A DNA stretch of 54,873 nucleotides from the NCBI GenBank assembly GCA_902478875.1, contig CABSMZ010000001.1, forward strand, positions 1-54,873, given 5' to 3'. Below are positions 32,511-42,160 of the stretch, one piece after another. The DNA is from an uncultured Collinsella sp. (GTDB lineage Bacteria; Actinomycetota; Coriobacteriia; Coriobacteriales; Coriobacteriaceae). Position numbers and translations under genes: made by a program. Below the pieces are notes generated by a model that saw only the letters and a list, made by a program, of their open reading frames with translations, was not told the origin of the DNA and did no database searches. The number at the start of each line of letters is the position of its first letter. The stretch's first letter is position 1.

Positions 32511-34952
32511 GTGGCAGAGCGTCCGACATACAAGCTCAGGTTTCTCGATCCCAAGAAGCGCTTTCCGGCGATGCCCGAGCAGCCTGCGGGACGCTCATAT
32601 GGCGTGGTCTGGAAACTCTTTGGCGAGGACCAGCATGAATCTTGTTATGTCGTCGAATTCGTTGGCAAAAGTCATGTGTCGCTTTTGGGCTACGTAAGCG
32701 TTTCGGGTGAGGTGTACAAGGTGGACCGCCCCGTCAGCGAGGCTCCGCTGCCCAACGATCCCGACATGGAACTGGTCCTTGACGAGTCGGATTCCAGTAT
32801 TGGTGAGATTATGGTAAGGGAAGTCAGCGGTGCAATGCACGCATGTGCGCAAACTGTCGGTTCTCCCGAAGGCCCCATGCGCGAGCAGTCCGACCACGAG
32901 ACATGGAATTCGACCCGCGCCCTTCCTTACGGCGAGTTCATGGCATCGATGTTCCTGCGCTACGTGATATTCGCTGACTCCGAAAATGCCATTGCGAGCA
33001 CGGCGGATGCCGGCGGACTCGACGAGGGTATGCAAAATGTTGTCGACAAGATCAAGCTCGTAAAGTTGCCCGAGCCGGTCGAGGTGTTTTTGGGCTTTAA
33101 CACGGCACCGCTACCTGACGCTATCGAGACGCTGCTTTACCGCGTTGACCATGCCGAGAATCCGAGCGGTATCGAGCGCTATGCCGCCACCCTTATGAGC
33201 GAAATTGACTTGCCCCGTCTGCGCACCATCGCTGCCAAGTCCGAAATGAGCCTGGCGCGCATCGACCGGTCAAAGCTGTTTTATCTCAATTTTGATCGTA
33301 GCCTGCTGGACCAGGACGAGATTGACATGCTGCTTGCCATCGAGTGCCGTCTTAACCGCCTTTCCGGCATCCTTGAGCGCATCGGGGCCGGATTGGCCCC
33401 CGCGGCCTCGTCGCCGAGCCTTGAGGGCTGTGCACTCTTTGATTCGTGGCATATCGCTAAGACGACCAACGATGTTCCCCGACTGCTCGATACGGCCTCG
33501 AGCGATAACCCGTGGGGCAAACCGGGTACGGTGGCTTGCCAGCCGGGCGGCGAGTGGGACGTGCGCACCCGTTTTGCGCGAATCGTTGAGGCGCTCAACG
33601 TGGTCACACGGCTCGACTATACCTATCGGGCAAACGTTGCCGAGGGGATTATGCTCGTTCGGTTTGGGCGGTCTGTCGTGGATGCTATGCCGCAACGTGA
33701 ATACGACGCCCAAGATGACGCCTGGCGCGAGCTGGACGAGGACACGCGTGCGATCTGGGCCGCGGAGCACGATGCGCGCGTGGCACTCACGCTTGCGGCA
33801 GCGTGTTTTGCCGCGGGCGCCTGCATCACGCGCTGCTATGTGCAGATTGCTGCTCCCGACAGCGAGCAGGGCGAGCGCGTTGTCGCAACGTATTACTTTG
33901 GGCGCGCGGCCTATCTGGCCGATAGCGTGTCTGTCGCCAAGGATCTTGAGAGCATGGACATGGACGATATGCCGTGCAAGTGTGTACTTGAGGCGTATGA
34001 GTCAACCGCTCCGGAGACGATTGAGCCTGCGGAGGTTCATGCTCGTCCGCGTGATGACCATCGCACGCTGCCGCCGGCGCTGCGCGATCTGCTACTTGCC
34101 GATACGGCTGACGAGTTGGAGGTCATGGAAGAGGCCGACGACCCATACGTGGCCCGTGTTGTTGAATTGCGCGAGCAGGCAAAAGTCGACCGTACAGGTG
34201 CTTTTGAAGGCTTTTCCCGTCTTGTCGAGGAGTTGGAGGCTAAGTGCGCCGTCGCCGAGCTTTTGGCGACAGGTCCGGTTCAAACGCAGTTTTGTGATAA
34301 CCAGCTGGTGCGCATGGTGCTACCGGTGTTGGAAGAAGACCGCTCGGTGCGAATCCTTCGTGCGCCCGATGCGCTGTACTTTGCCCAGCACGAGATCTGC
34401 AGCTTTTACGCCGAGCAAGAGGACTTTGAACGAGCGCTGCCCGAGGTGCGCCATCTTTACGATCTGGCGCGCTCGTCCATGCAATCGCACTTTGCGCTCA
34501 TCAACGTGCTTGCGCGTCTGGAGCGCTTTGACGAGATTATCGAGGTGGCGCGCCACGGCCTACGTATTGCCAGCGATCGTTCTGCAATCGGCTACCTGTT
34601 CTATCGCTTGGCGTTTGCCTATTGGAATTGCGATCAGCTCGACCTGGCGCTGGCTTGTTACCGTCTGGTGCCGCGTGGAGAGGAGTCGGGCAGCAGCGCG
34701 CTGGAAGAAATGCAGGGCCTTATGAACGAGATGGGTGTCAGCGAGCCTCCGACGTTCGAGGAAGCGGTCGAGGCCATCCGCAAGGCTGGACTCGAGCTGC
34801 CGCCAGTGTCTGCGGTGACCAATCAGCTTGCGGATGCCGCTGTGCAACTGGTCGACAACGGTTTCTTTTTCCTGGCACGCGGTTGCATCTTCCAAATGTG
34901 GCGCACCATGGGCAACGACGAGCTCGGCTCCCTCAACCGCTCGCTGGGGTAG
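32511..34952 (+). CDS. Large hypothetical protein with TPR-like C-terminal helices
   Basis: I cannot name this 813-residue protein. It has no signal peptide or membrane helix. Residues 1-150 look like mixed sheet and helix with MAERPTYKLRFLDPKKRFP at the start. A middle region of about 150-550 carries AALTLAAACFAAGACITRCYVQ and ERVVATYYFGRAAYLADS. Residues of about 640-740 have paired helices (EICSFYAEQEDFERALPEV, SHFALINVLARLERFDEII, GYLFYRLAFAYWNCDQLDLAL) like tetratricopeptide repeats. GTG 32511 has AGGGTGAT upstream. It stands between tRNA genes, GC content is normal, and a protein-binding or scaffold role is possible but inferred. Confidence 0.8.
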   Translation: MAERPTYKLRFLDPKKRFPAMPEQPAGRSYGVVWKLFGEDQHESCYVVEFVGKSHVSLLGYVSVSGEVYKVDRPVSEAPLPNDPDMELVLDESDSSIGEIMVREVSGAMHACAQTVGSPEGPMREQSDHETWNSTRALPYGEFMASMFLRYVIFADSENAIASTADAGGLDEGMQNVVDKIKLVKLPEPVEVFLGFNTAPLPDAIETLLYRVDHAENPSGIERYAATLMSEIDLPRLRTIAAKSEMSLARIDRSKLFYLNFDRSLLDQDEIDMLLAIECRLNRLSGILERIGAGLAPAASSPSLEGCALFDSWHIAKTTNDVPRLLDTASSDNPWGKPGTVACQPGGEWDVRTRFARIVEALNVVTRLDYTYRANVAEGIMLVRFGRSVVDAMPQREYDAQDDAWRELDEDTRAIWAAEHDARVALTLAAACFAAGACITRCYVQIAAPDSEQGERVVATYYFGRAAYLADSVSVAKDLESMDMDDMPCKCVLEAYESTAPETIEPAEVHARPRDDHRTLPPALRDLLLADTADELEVMEEADDPYVARVVELREQAKVDRTGAFEGFSRLVEELEAKCAVAELLATGPVQTQFCDNQLVRMVLPVLEEDRSVRILRAPDALYFAQHEICSFYAEQEDFERALPEVRHLYDLARSSMQSHFALINVLARLERFDEIIEVARHGLRIASDRSAIGYLFYRLAFAYWNCDQLDLALACYRLVPRGEESGSSALEEMQGLMNEMGVSEPPTFEEAVEAIRKAGLELPPVSAVTNQLADAAVQLVDNGFFFLARGCIFQMWRTMGNDELGSLNRSLG

Positions 34953-35001
34953 GCGAAGCCTCCAAGGAGGAAAGGATGCTAGGCAATTAGAAAATTTCCT
35001 C

Positions 35002-35030
35002 TTGCCCATCCTTGGCTGTTTGGTTACTAT
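35002..35030 (+). promoter_or_regulatory. Promoter of tRNA-Ser
   Basis: TTGCCC (35002-35007), 17 bases, TACTAT (35025-35030), 14 bases before the tRNA. Confidence 0.7.
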
Positions 35031-35044
35031 AGAACGGCTGTTAC

Positions 35045-35135
35045 GGAGAGCTGACCGAGAGGCCGAAGGTGCTCGCCTGCTAAGCGAGTATGCCCCAAAA
35101 GGGCATCTGGGGTTCGAATCCCCAGCTCTCCGCCA
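35045..35135 (+). tRNA. tRNA-Ser (anticodon GCT)
   Basis: The class II tRNA has acceptor GGAGAGC/GCTCTCC, anticodon loop CTGCTAA, a long variable arm (TGCCCC...GGGGCA type) and T-arm GGGGTTCGAATCCCC. CCA is encoded at 35133-35135. Confidence 0.96.
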
Positions 35136-35149
35136 GTAAGACTTTAAAG

Positions 35150-35176
35150 AAGGGTTCCGAAAGGGGCCCTTTTTTA
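35150..35176 (+). terminator. Terminator of tRNA-Ser
   Basis: AAGGGTTCC-GAAA-GGGGCCCTT with two wobbles, followed by TTTTTT. Confidence 0.85.
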
Positions 35177-35190
35177 GTTGAACCACGTTA

Positions 35191-35207
35191 GCTGGGGATT
35201 CGAACCC
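35191..35207 (-). repeat. Inverted T-arm copy after tRNA-Ser
   Basis: GCTGGGGATTCGAACCC is the exact reverse complement of tRNA-Ser positions 35110-35126, 17 bases, placed 14 bases after the T tract. No core and no direct copy follow, since the terminator of the convergent dacA gene comes next. Confidence 0.85.
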
Positions 35208-35209
35208 TC

Positions 35210-35238
35210 AAAAAAAGAGGCATCCTTTCGGACGCCTC
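35210..35238 (-). terminator. Terminator of the D-Ala-D-Ala carboxypeptidase gene
   Basis: On the minus strand GAGGCGTCC-GAAA-GGATGCCTC (one wobble) is followed by seven T's. Confidence 0.88.
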
Positions 35239-35266
35239 CTTTCAGTGGGCTGATTATTCTTGCGCT

Positions 35267-36607
35267 CTACACCTCAGGAGCCTTGGCGACGGTCTCGCTC
35301 TCTGCCGCAAGTGGCCGGTTGTCGATGCGGCGGCCCAAGCGATCGAGCTTCACGAGCAGCCATTCAATGGGATTCGGTCCTGCGCCTTCCTCGTCGGCAA
35401 CCAGGTCCATGACGGCGATCTTGGTGCCGTCCTGCTTGAGCGTAACGCTGCCCACCTTGTTGCCCACATGCACCGTGCCCGAAAGATCGTCGTAGCTAAC
35501 CTTTTCGGTCACCTCGCCGGCAAGGGAAAACACGGTCGCTTGCGCCGTAGGATCGGCGAGCGTGGCGTCGATCGTCTTATCCGTCCAGTCGGTTTGACTA
35601 ATGCGCGCCATAAGCGGGTTGCCGTTGGCGGTCTTTTCCTGCGTGTTGGCGATTGCGACCGCCGCCTTGTGACCGTAGTACCAATTGGCAAGGGTTGCGG
35701 TATCGGTAAAGCGCTGGTCGGTGGTAGTGGAGTTCAAAACGACGGTGTAGATCTCGTCGCCATCGCGGTTGTAGGCACTCGTAAAGCAATAGCCTGCATC
35801 GTCGGTGGTGCCGGTCTTGCCGCCGATGTTGCCATCTTGGCCCAGCAAATAGTTATGCGTGTCCATGGAATGCGAATGGTCGGTGCCGTCGGCGCCCGTG
35901 ACTTCGATCCAGGAATCCTCGCTCGCTACGACCTCGCGGATCGTGTCGTTTTTCATGGCCTCCTGCATCATCAGCGCTACGTCGTGTGCGGTTGAGTGCA
36001 TATTGCCAGCCCACTCATCAAAGTCCAGACCATGCGGGTTTTCAAAAAGCGTACCGGTGCAGCCGAGCTTCTTAGCGCGCTCGTTCATGGCCTTCACAAA
36101 TGTGGCCTCGGCGTCTTTGGTCTTAGGGTCGATTTTCTTGCCCACATATTCGGCGAGCACGATGGCGGCGTCGTTGCCCGAGGGAATCATCAGGCCGCGC
36201 AGTGCCTGCTCCACGGTAAGCTCGTCGCCTTCGAGCAAGCCGGCGGTCGAATTACCCACAGTGGCTGCGGCGTTGCTCACCGTGACCTTCTCGTCCATCT
36301 TGCAATTCTCGACGGTTAGGATTGCGGTCATGACCTTGGTGATCGAGGCAATCTTGACCTGCTCATCGGCGCCGCGCCCATAGTAGACGGTGCCGTCTTT
36401 GCCCATGACGAGGGCATTGGTCGCATCGATATCGGGCAGGTTTTCGGCCGTGATGCCGCGCGCATCGGCGGTTTTGCCGCAAACATTGTCGGTCGTGAGC
36501 ACTTGGGCGCCGGCGACGGTGGGCGCGCCAGCGGCAAGGGCGATAGCGCAGACAAAGCCGGCGGCAAGCTGGGCTGAGCGCTTTGCAAAAGAGGTGAGGG
36601 ACTTCAC
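35267..36607 (-). CDS. dacA: D-alanyl-D-alanine carboxypeptidase (penicillin-binding protein, DacA type)
   Basis: The enzyme removes the last D-alanine from peptidoglycan stem peptides outside the membrane. The three active-site motifs of family S11 are present: S-x-x-K as SITK, S-G-N in PSGNDAAI, and K-T-G-T. A C-terminal domain with a final polar tail follows. I prefer GTG at 36607, which gives a classic signal peptide (MKSLTSFAKRSAQLAAGFVC and on to AGA) and 446 residues. The ATG at 36718 would put 37 untypical residues in front and lies upstream of a TATACT box on the same strand. The ribosome site for 36607 is weak. It is divergent from a VanRS-like pair. Confidence 0.88.
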   Translation of the reverse strand: MKSLTSFAKRSAQLAAGFVCAIALAAGAPTVAGAQVLTTDNVCGKTADARGITAENLPDIDATNALVMGKDGTVYYGRGADEQVKIASITKVMTAILTVENCKMDEKVTVSNAAATVGNSTAGLLEGDELTVEQALRGLMIPSGNDAAIVLAEYVGKKIDPKTKDAEATFVKAMNERAKKLGCTGTLFENPHGLDFDEWAGNMHSTAHDVALMMQEAMKNDTIREVVASEDSWIEVTGADGTDHSHSMDTHNYLLGQDGNIGGKTGTTDDAGYCFTSAYNRDGDEIYTVVLNSTTTDQRFTDTATLANWYYGHKAAVAIANTQEKTANGNPLMARISQTDWTDKTIDATLADPTAQATVFSLAGEVTEKVSYDDLSGTVHVGNKVGSVTLKQDGTKIAVMDLVADEEGAGPNPIEWLLVKLDRLGRRIDNRPLAAESETVAKAPEV

Positions 36608-36778
36608 GGATTTCGCTTTCGACGGGATGGTCTCTTCTGGAACTAGAGTATATCGTTTGCCGGCGTCGGCGATCATCGCGTGCGCGCTTGGCCCACATCC
36701 GCACCCGAACGGGCACAAGGGTGCTTAAGGCCGACTTAATCACCCACGCTTGTTGTGTGTGGCGTGCGTCGCCTCAGG

Positions 36779-36784
36779 CATAAT
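36779..36784 (+). promoter_or_regulatory. Candidate -10 box of the VanRS-like pair
   Basis: CATAAT lies 20 bases before the response-regulator start codon. The -35 is weak (TGTGTG at 17 bases). On the opposite strand TATACT (plus-strand 36647-36652) is a candidate -10 for dacA. Confidence 0.35.
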
Positions 36785-36804
36785 GGAGCGCGAGAGGAGC
36801 ACGC

Positions 36805-37500
36805 ATGAACGAGCGCATTTTGGTAGTTGATGACGAGAAGGCCATCGCCGACTTGGTTGGCATCTACCTTACAAAAGAGGGCTTTGATGTCCAGATTGCC
36901 TATAGCGGGGCCGATGCTGCCAAGGCGATTTTGGAGCAGGAGTTCGATCTGGCGCTGCTTGATGTCATGCTGCCCGATATCGATGGGTTTGAGCTGCTGC
37001 GTACGATCCGTTCCAGCCATACCTATCCCGTGATCATGCTGACGGCGCGCGATGCCCAGCAAGACAAGATCGGGGGCCTTTCGCTTGGCGCGGACGATTA
37101 CGTGGTTAAGCCGTTCCGTCCGCTGGAGCTCATCGCGCGCGTGCACGCTCAGCTTCGCCGCTACACCAGCTACGGTAGCCGTGCACAGGCGGCCGAGTCG
37201 CCGACCATTCAGCTCGACGGCTTGGAGATCAACCGCGATGCTCGTTCCGTGACAGTGGACGGTTCACCGGTTCGCCTCACGCCCACCGAGTATTCAATCT
37301 TGCTGTATCTGGTCGAGCATCGCGGCAGCGTGGTGGCCGTGGAGGACCTGTTCCGCGCGGTGTGGAACGAGGACTTTATGCCCGGCTCCAACAATACGGT
37401 GATGGTGCATATTCGCCACTTGCGCGAAAAGATTGGCGACGACGCACAAAAGCCACGCTTTATCAAAAACGTCTGGGGCGTCGGCTACATCATCGAATAA
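36805..37500 (+). CDS. OmpR-family response regulator, VanR-like
   Basis: The 231-residue protein has a receiver domain (ILVVDDEKAIADLV, phospho-acceptor Asp in LLDVMLPDIDGFELL, Lys in VVKPFRP) and a winged-helix DNA-binding domain (RLTPTEYSILLYLVEHRGSVV and GVGYIIE). The acidic pair D-D-E and the overall pattern are close to VanR-type regulators. GAGGAG precedes ATG 36805. It is co-transcribed with the kinase 26 bases downstream. The neighbouring divergent carboxypeptidase is a likely target. No vanH, ligase or vanX genes are present, so this is envelope regulation rather than a resistance cluster. Confidence 0.92.
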   Translation: MNERILVVDDEKAIADLVGIYLTKEGFDVQIAYSGADAAKAILEQEFDLALLDVMLPDIDGFELLRTIRSSHTYPVIMLTARDAQQDKIGGLSLGADDYVVKPFRPLELIARVHAQLRRYTSYGSRAQAAESPTIQLDGLEINRDARSVTVDGSPVRLTPTEYSILLYLVEHRGSVVAVEDLFRAVWNEDFMPGSNNTVMVHIRHLREKIGDDAQKPRFIKNVWGVGYIIE

Positions 37501-37526
37501 CGCTTTTCGCTTGTGAGGATCTTGAT

Positions 37527-38765
37527 ATGACAAAAGACGATAGGCAAGCGTTCGAGGTGCTCGATCGGCTCTTTGAATACGTGAGGTCGGTCGTCGACAA
37601 CCGCGCGCTTGCAACGGTGCTGCTCTTTTTGCTGAGCCTGCTGCTGATTGGCATCGACAACATCGTCGGAATCTTGGCGGTGCTGCTTGTCGGCTTTTTG
37701 CTGATCGATCGATTTGAGATCGTGTGCCGCTGCGTGGTGATTGGCGGCGCCGCGTGGACCATGACGTTGGCGATTGGCGCCATGGCGCTCGGCGGCATCG
37801 AAGGGCCGGTGCTGTTCGATGCCGGCTTTGTATTCAACATGCTTGGCTTTGTGCTGGCGCTTGCCGCGTGCGTGCTGTTCTTGTGTGGCCGCGCCCTGTA
37901 CTACCAGGGCTACGAGCAGGGCGAGCAGCATGCCGATTGTGTGCTGGCCGCTCGTATTCAAGATCGCCTGATCGATCACCCCGACACCTGGGACAACATC
38001 GACGGCGACTTCTTGGAGGTCGAGGGCGCCCTTAACCGCGTGCGTGACCGTGAGCGCAAGGTGCAGCAAGCTCTGCGTGACGAGTCGCATCGCAAGGACG
38101 ATCTGGTCACGTACTTGGCACATGACCTACGCACCCCGCTTGCCAGTGTGGTGGGCTATCTTTCGCTGCTGCAAGAGGCTCCTGAGCTGCCGGTTGAGCA
38201 ACGTGCGCACTTTACGGGCGTGGCTCTCGACAAGGCGCACCGGCTCGATGCGCTCATCGAAGAGTTCTTCGATATCACACGCTTTGACTTCCACGATATC
38301 GTGCTCACGCGCGGCTATGTTGATCTGGGGTTGCTGCTGGCTCAGGTGGCTGACGAGTTCTATCCCATCCTCAACGAGCAGCATAAGGAAGCCCAAGTTG
38401 ATATTCGCGAGGACCTGACGGTGCTCGTGGATGGCGACAAGATGGCTCGCGTGTTCAACAACATCATGAAAAACGCCGTCGCCTATAGCTATGAGGGCTC
38501 GACTATCACGATTGAGGCCAGACGCCGGGACGACGGTGGCGTGCGCGTGCGCTTTATCAATCAGGGCGATCCCATCCCTGAGGCAAAGCTCAAGGTGATC
38601 TTTGAGAAGTTCTATCGCCTGGATGCGGCGCGTGCGACCAATCGCGGTGGTGCCGGTCTGGGCCTTGCTATTGCCAAGGAGATCATCGCGGCACACGGCG
38701 GTACCGTTGCATGTGAATCGACGCCCGAACACACGATATTCACCATCGAGCTGCCCGCCGCATAG
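37527..38765 (+). CDS. Sensor histidine kinase, VanS-like
   Basis: The 412-residue membrane kinase has about four N-terminal membrane helices between residues 25 and 135 with only very short outside loops. A linker follows, then the dimerisation box YLAHDLRTPLASVVGYL (His near 198), an N box with FNNIMKNAVAYS, and GGAGLGLAIAKEI. The AHDLRTPL motif and the four-helix sensor fit the VanS/intramembrane-sensing type. ATG 37527 follows GAGGAT at 37515-37520. It would phosphorylate the VanR-like protein in response to an envelope signal. Confidence 0.92.
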   Translation: MTKDDRQAFEVLDRLFEYVRSVVDNRALATVLLFLLSLLLIGIDNIVGILAVLLVGFLLIDRFEIVCRCVVIGGAAWTMTLAIGAMALGGIEGPVLFDAGFVFNMLGFVLALAACVLFLCGRALYYQGYEQGEQHADCVLAARIQDRLIDHPDTWDNIDGDFLEVEGALNRVRDRERKVQQALRDESHRKDDLVTYLAHDLRTPLASVVGYLSLLQEAPELPVEQRAHFTGVALDKAHRLDALIEEFFDITRFDFHDIVLTRGYVDLGLLLAQVADEFYPILNEQHKEAQVDIREDLTVLVDGDKMARVFNNIMKNAVAYSYEGSTITIEARRRDDGGVRVRFINQGDPIPEAKLKVIFEKFYRLDAARATNRGGAGLGLAIAKEIIAAHGGTVACESTPEHTIFTIELPAA

Positions 38766-38786
38766 TCAGCGTGCCCTTACAAACAC

Positions 38787-38813
38787 TTGACAATGCGCTC
38801 ACGTGCATATGAG
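38787..38813 (+). promoter_or_regulatory. Candidate promoter of pstB
   Basis: A perfect -35 TTGACA (38787-38792) is followed by TATGAG at a short 15-base spacing. Further down ATCGATA and TATCGAT form an inverted pair (about 38829-38853) directly before the ribosome site. Confidence 0.35.
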
Positions 38814-38868
38814 CCGCGATTTCTACTATCGATACTGCTGAATTGATATCGATGTGGAGGTATGCGGT

Positions 38869-39744
<876 letters not shown>

Positions 39745-39754
39745 TACCATCTAG

Positions 39755-39768
39755 TAAAGGTACCTTTA
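39755..39768. promoter_or_regulatory. Perfect 14-bp palindrome between pstB and phoB-like gene
   Basis: TAAAGGTACCTTTA is a perfect palindrome lying just upstream of a -10-like TAAGAT (39773-39778), so a bound protein would block a promoter for the two-component genes. Confidence 0.4.
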
Positions 39769-39808
39769 GGGTTAAGATGCGGTCATGCCGGCCGCAAAGG
39801 GGTTCAAC

Positions 39809-40537
39809 ATGATCTATTACGTCGAGGACGATGACAACATCAGGGATTTGACGGTCTACGCGCTGCGCAAGCAGGGGATCGAGGCCGAAGGCTTTTCGTG
39901 CGACGGCGAGTTTAAGGCCGCCGTGGCGCGACGGGTACCCGATGCCGTCCTGCTCGACATCATGCTGCCCGATACCGATGGCTTGGCGATTATGCGCCGC
40001 CTGCGTGCCGATCGCCTGACGGCGACGGTGCCCATCATGATGCTTACCGCCAAGGACACCGAGCTCGACAAGGTGATGGCGCTCGATGGCGGTGCCGACG
40101 ATTACCTGACTAAACCCTTCTCGCTCATGGAGCTCGCCAGCCGCTGCCGCGCACTGCTGCGTCGCGGCGGCATGGTCAAACAGGCAAGCGATGTGCTCAG
40201 CGTGGGCGACATTGTGCTCTCGCCCAGCCATCGCGAGGTGACCGTTGCCGGCGAGCCGCTTAAGCTCACCCTGCGCGAGTTCGACCTGCTCGAGTACCTC
40301 ATGCGCAAGCCCGGCGTGGTTTTTACCCGCGAGTCGTTGCTGCAGAGCGTGTGGGGCTGGGACTTCGACGGCGGTTCGCGCACCGTTGACGTGCACGTGC
40401 AGACGCTTCGCCAAAAACTGGGCGAGCATGCCGGCGCCATCGAGACCGTGCGCGGCGTGGGCTACCGCTTGGCCGAGCCTTCTGCCGGTGATGGTGCCGA
40501 AGGTGACGACACCGCGGCCACCGCATCGGAGGAGTAA
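39809..40537 (+). CDS. OmpR-family response regulator, PhoB-like
   Basis: The 242-residue protein has a receiver domain (YYVEDDDNIRDLTVYAL, Asp in LLDIMLPDTDG, Lys in LTKPFS) and a winged-helix output domain with LTLREFDLLEYLMRKPGVVFTRE and RTVDVHVQTLRQKLG. The start at 39809 is chosen for AAAGGGG at 39796-39802. An upstream ATG at 39785 lacks one. A Glu/Ala/Asp-rich tail of 15 residues is extra. Placement after pstB and before a PhoR-like kinase supports phosphate control. Confidence 0.9.
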   Translation: MIYYVEDDDNIRDLTVYALRKQGIEAEGFSCDGEFKAAVARRVPDAVLLDIMLPDTDGLAIMRRLRADRLTATVPIMMLTAKDTELDKVMALDGGADDYLTKPFSLMELASRCRALLRRGGMVKQASDVLSVGDIVLSPSHREVTVAGEPLKLTLREFDLLEYLMRKPGVVFTRESLLQSVWGWDFDGGSRTVDVHVQTLRQKLGEHAGAIETVRGVGYRLAEPSAGDGAEGDDTAATASEE

Positions 40538-40540
40538 CCC

Positions 40541-41965
40541 GTGGTCTTCGCCCCCCAGGGAAAACATACGCTGTCGCACCGCGTTTTTGTGACGATCTTT
40601 GTCTGCGCCATGGCGGTTATCGTGGCGTTTACGGTGCTGGGTGCGTTCTTTGTGCAAAACACCTTGGCGGATGCCACGAGTGCCAACCTGGCGCAAGAAA
40701 CCGAGCTCATTGCTGCCGCCCTCGACGAGCAGCAGGAGCCCATCCCGTTCTTGCGTAGCCTCGATCGAGAGGACTTGCGCATCACGCTGATTAACAAGGA
40801 TGGATCGGTTGCCTACGACAACGAGGCGTCGCCTTCCACACTGCCCAACCATGGCGATCGCCCCGAGGTCATCGAGGCCTTTGAGAGTGGTTCGGGTTCC
40901 GCGGAGCGCGCAAGCTCTACGCTCGACGAGATTATGCTGTATCGCGCCGTCGCCCTTGATAACGGCCAGGTTGTCCGCTTGGCGCAGGCCCAGCCTGGCG
41001 TTGCGGCGATTTTGCTGTCGATGGTGGCGCCGATGCTGCTTATCGCAGCAGCGGGTGCGGTACTCTCGTTTTTTATGGCGCGCCGCGAGTCCCGTGCCAT
41101 CATCGCGCCTTTGCAAGAGGTGGATTTGGACCACCCACGCCGTAGCTATGAGCACGCCTATGCCGAGATGGTCCCCATGCTTGAGCGTATTGAGTCGCAG
41201 CGCCAGGAGCTCAAGCGCCAAATGGCGGTGCTGGCGGACAACGACCGTATGCGCCGCGAGTTCACGGCGAATATCACCCATGAGCTCAAGACGCCGCTTA
41301 CGGCGATTTCGGGCTATGCCGAGCTCATCGCAAACGGCATGGTCGAGGGCGAGGGCGACCTGCGCAACTTTGGCGGTCGCATCTATCGTGAGGCGGGCCG
41401 CTTGGCAGCGCTTGTCAACGATATCCTTACGCTGTCTAACTTGGACGAGGCCGAGCGTGCAGCTGAGGGCGAGGCGGTGCCCATTGGGTCCACGGAGCCT
41501 ATTGAGCTCTCGCGTGCCATCTACGCGGTCGAGCAGCGTCTTGAACAGGTCGCCCGTCAGGCGAATGTGACGATAAGTCATGAGACCAAGCCTGTGGTCA
41601 TCGAGGGCGTGTCGCGCTTGATTGACGAGCTCATCTATAATCTGGCAAGCAACGCCATCCGCTACAATCGACCCGGCGGTACGGTTACGCTGCAGTGCGG
41701 CACCAACGACGAAGGCCATCCGTTCCTTGCGGTCGCCGACACGGGAATCGGTATCGCGCCTGAAGAACAGGGCAAGGTATTTGAGCGGTTCTATCGCGTG
41801 GACAAGAGTAGGTCCAAGGCACGCGGCGGAACCGGTCTGGGGCTTGCCATTGTCAAGCATGCGGCCCTGTATCATCACGCCACGCTCGATCTGTCGAGCG
41901 AGTTGGGCGTGGGAACCACCATTACGGTGACGTTTCCCATACAGCAGGACGAGCCATTCGCATAG
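40541..41965 (+). CDS. Sensor histidine kinase, PhoR-like
   Basis: This 474-residue kinase has two membrane helices (about 15-40 and 155-180) with a sensor domain of about 115 residues between them. The dimerisation box is TANITHELKTPLTAISGYAELI and the ATPase domain has NLASNAIRYNRPGG, DTGIGIAPEEQGKVFERFYRVDKSRS and GGTGLGLAIVKH. No clear HAMP or PAS domain separates the second helix from the His box. GTG 40541 lies six bases after GGAGGAG. It pairs with the PhoB-like regulator. Confidence 0.9.
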   Translation: MVFAPQGKHTLSHRVFVTIFVCAMAVIVAFTVLGAFFVQNTLADATSANLAQETELIAAALDEQQEPIPFLRSLDREDLRITLINKDGSVAYDNEASPSTLPNHGDRPEVIEAFESGSGSAERASSTLDEIMLYRAVALDNGQVVRLAQAQPGVAAILLSMVAPMLLIAAAGAVLSFFMARRESRAIIAPLQEVDLDHPRRSYEHAYAEMVPMLERIESQRQELKRQMAVLADNDRMRREFTANITHELKTPLTAISGYAELIANGMVEGEGDLRNFGGRIYREAGRLAALVNDILTLSNLDEAERAAEGEAVPIGSTEPIELSRAIYAVEQRLEQVARQANVTISHETKPVVIEGVSRLIDELIYNLASNAIRYNRPGGTVTLQCGTNDEGHPFLAVADTGIGIAPEEQGKVFERFYRVDKSRSKARGGTGLGLAIVKHAALYHHATLDLSSELGVGTTITVTFPIQQDEPFA

Positions 41966-41990
41966 CGATATAACATAGATATTGATGCAG

Positions 41991-42024
41991 ACGCCGCATT
42001 TGACTTTCGGGTGCGGCGTTGTTG
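41991..42024 (+). terminator. Terminator after the PhoR-like gene
   Basis: ACGCCGCA pairs with TGCGGCGT around a 13-base loop, followed by a T-rich stretch (TGTTGT). Confidence 0.65.
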
Positions 42025-42051
42025 TGCAATTTTACGATTGCTTCCGACATT

Positions 42052-42080
42052 TTTACAGGAGAGCCTGTTTCTTATGTATA
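42052..42080 (+). promoter_or_regulatory. Candidate promoter of the capsule-control module
   Basis: TTTACA (42052-42057), 17 bases, TGTATA (42075-42080). The spacer contains half of an inverted repeat ACAGG-AGAG-CCTGT. The leader to the first gene would be about 75 bases. Confidence 0.45.
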
Positions 42081-42160
42081 GAGTTTGGTCTCGGTAAAAA
42101 GATGCGATAACATACGAACAGTTTTGTCAATCCGAACTGGGGAAATGAAAGGCAAGCTGC

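Noticed and set aside
31607..32697. Open frames running through the tRNA-Arg genes and repeat units
   Set aside because: They are translations of tRNA and repeat sequence without ribosome sites.
35267..38765. Vancomycin resistance cluster
   Set aside because: Only VanR/VanS-like regulators and an ordinary D,D-carboxypeptidase are present. No VanH, D-Ala-D-Lac/Ser ligase or VanX is seen.
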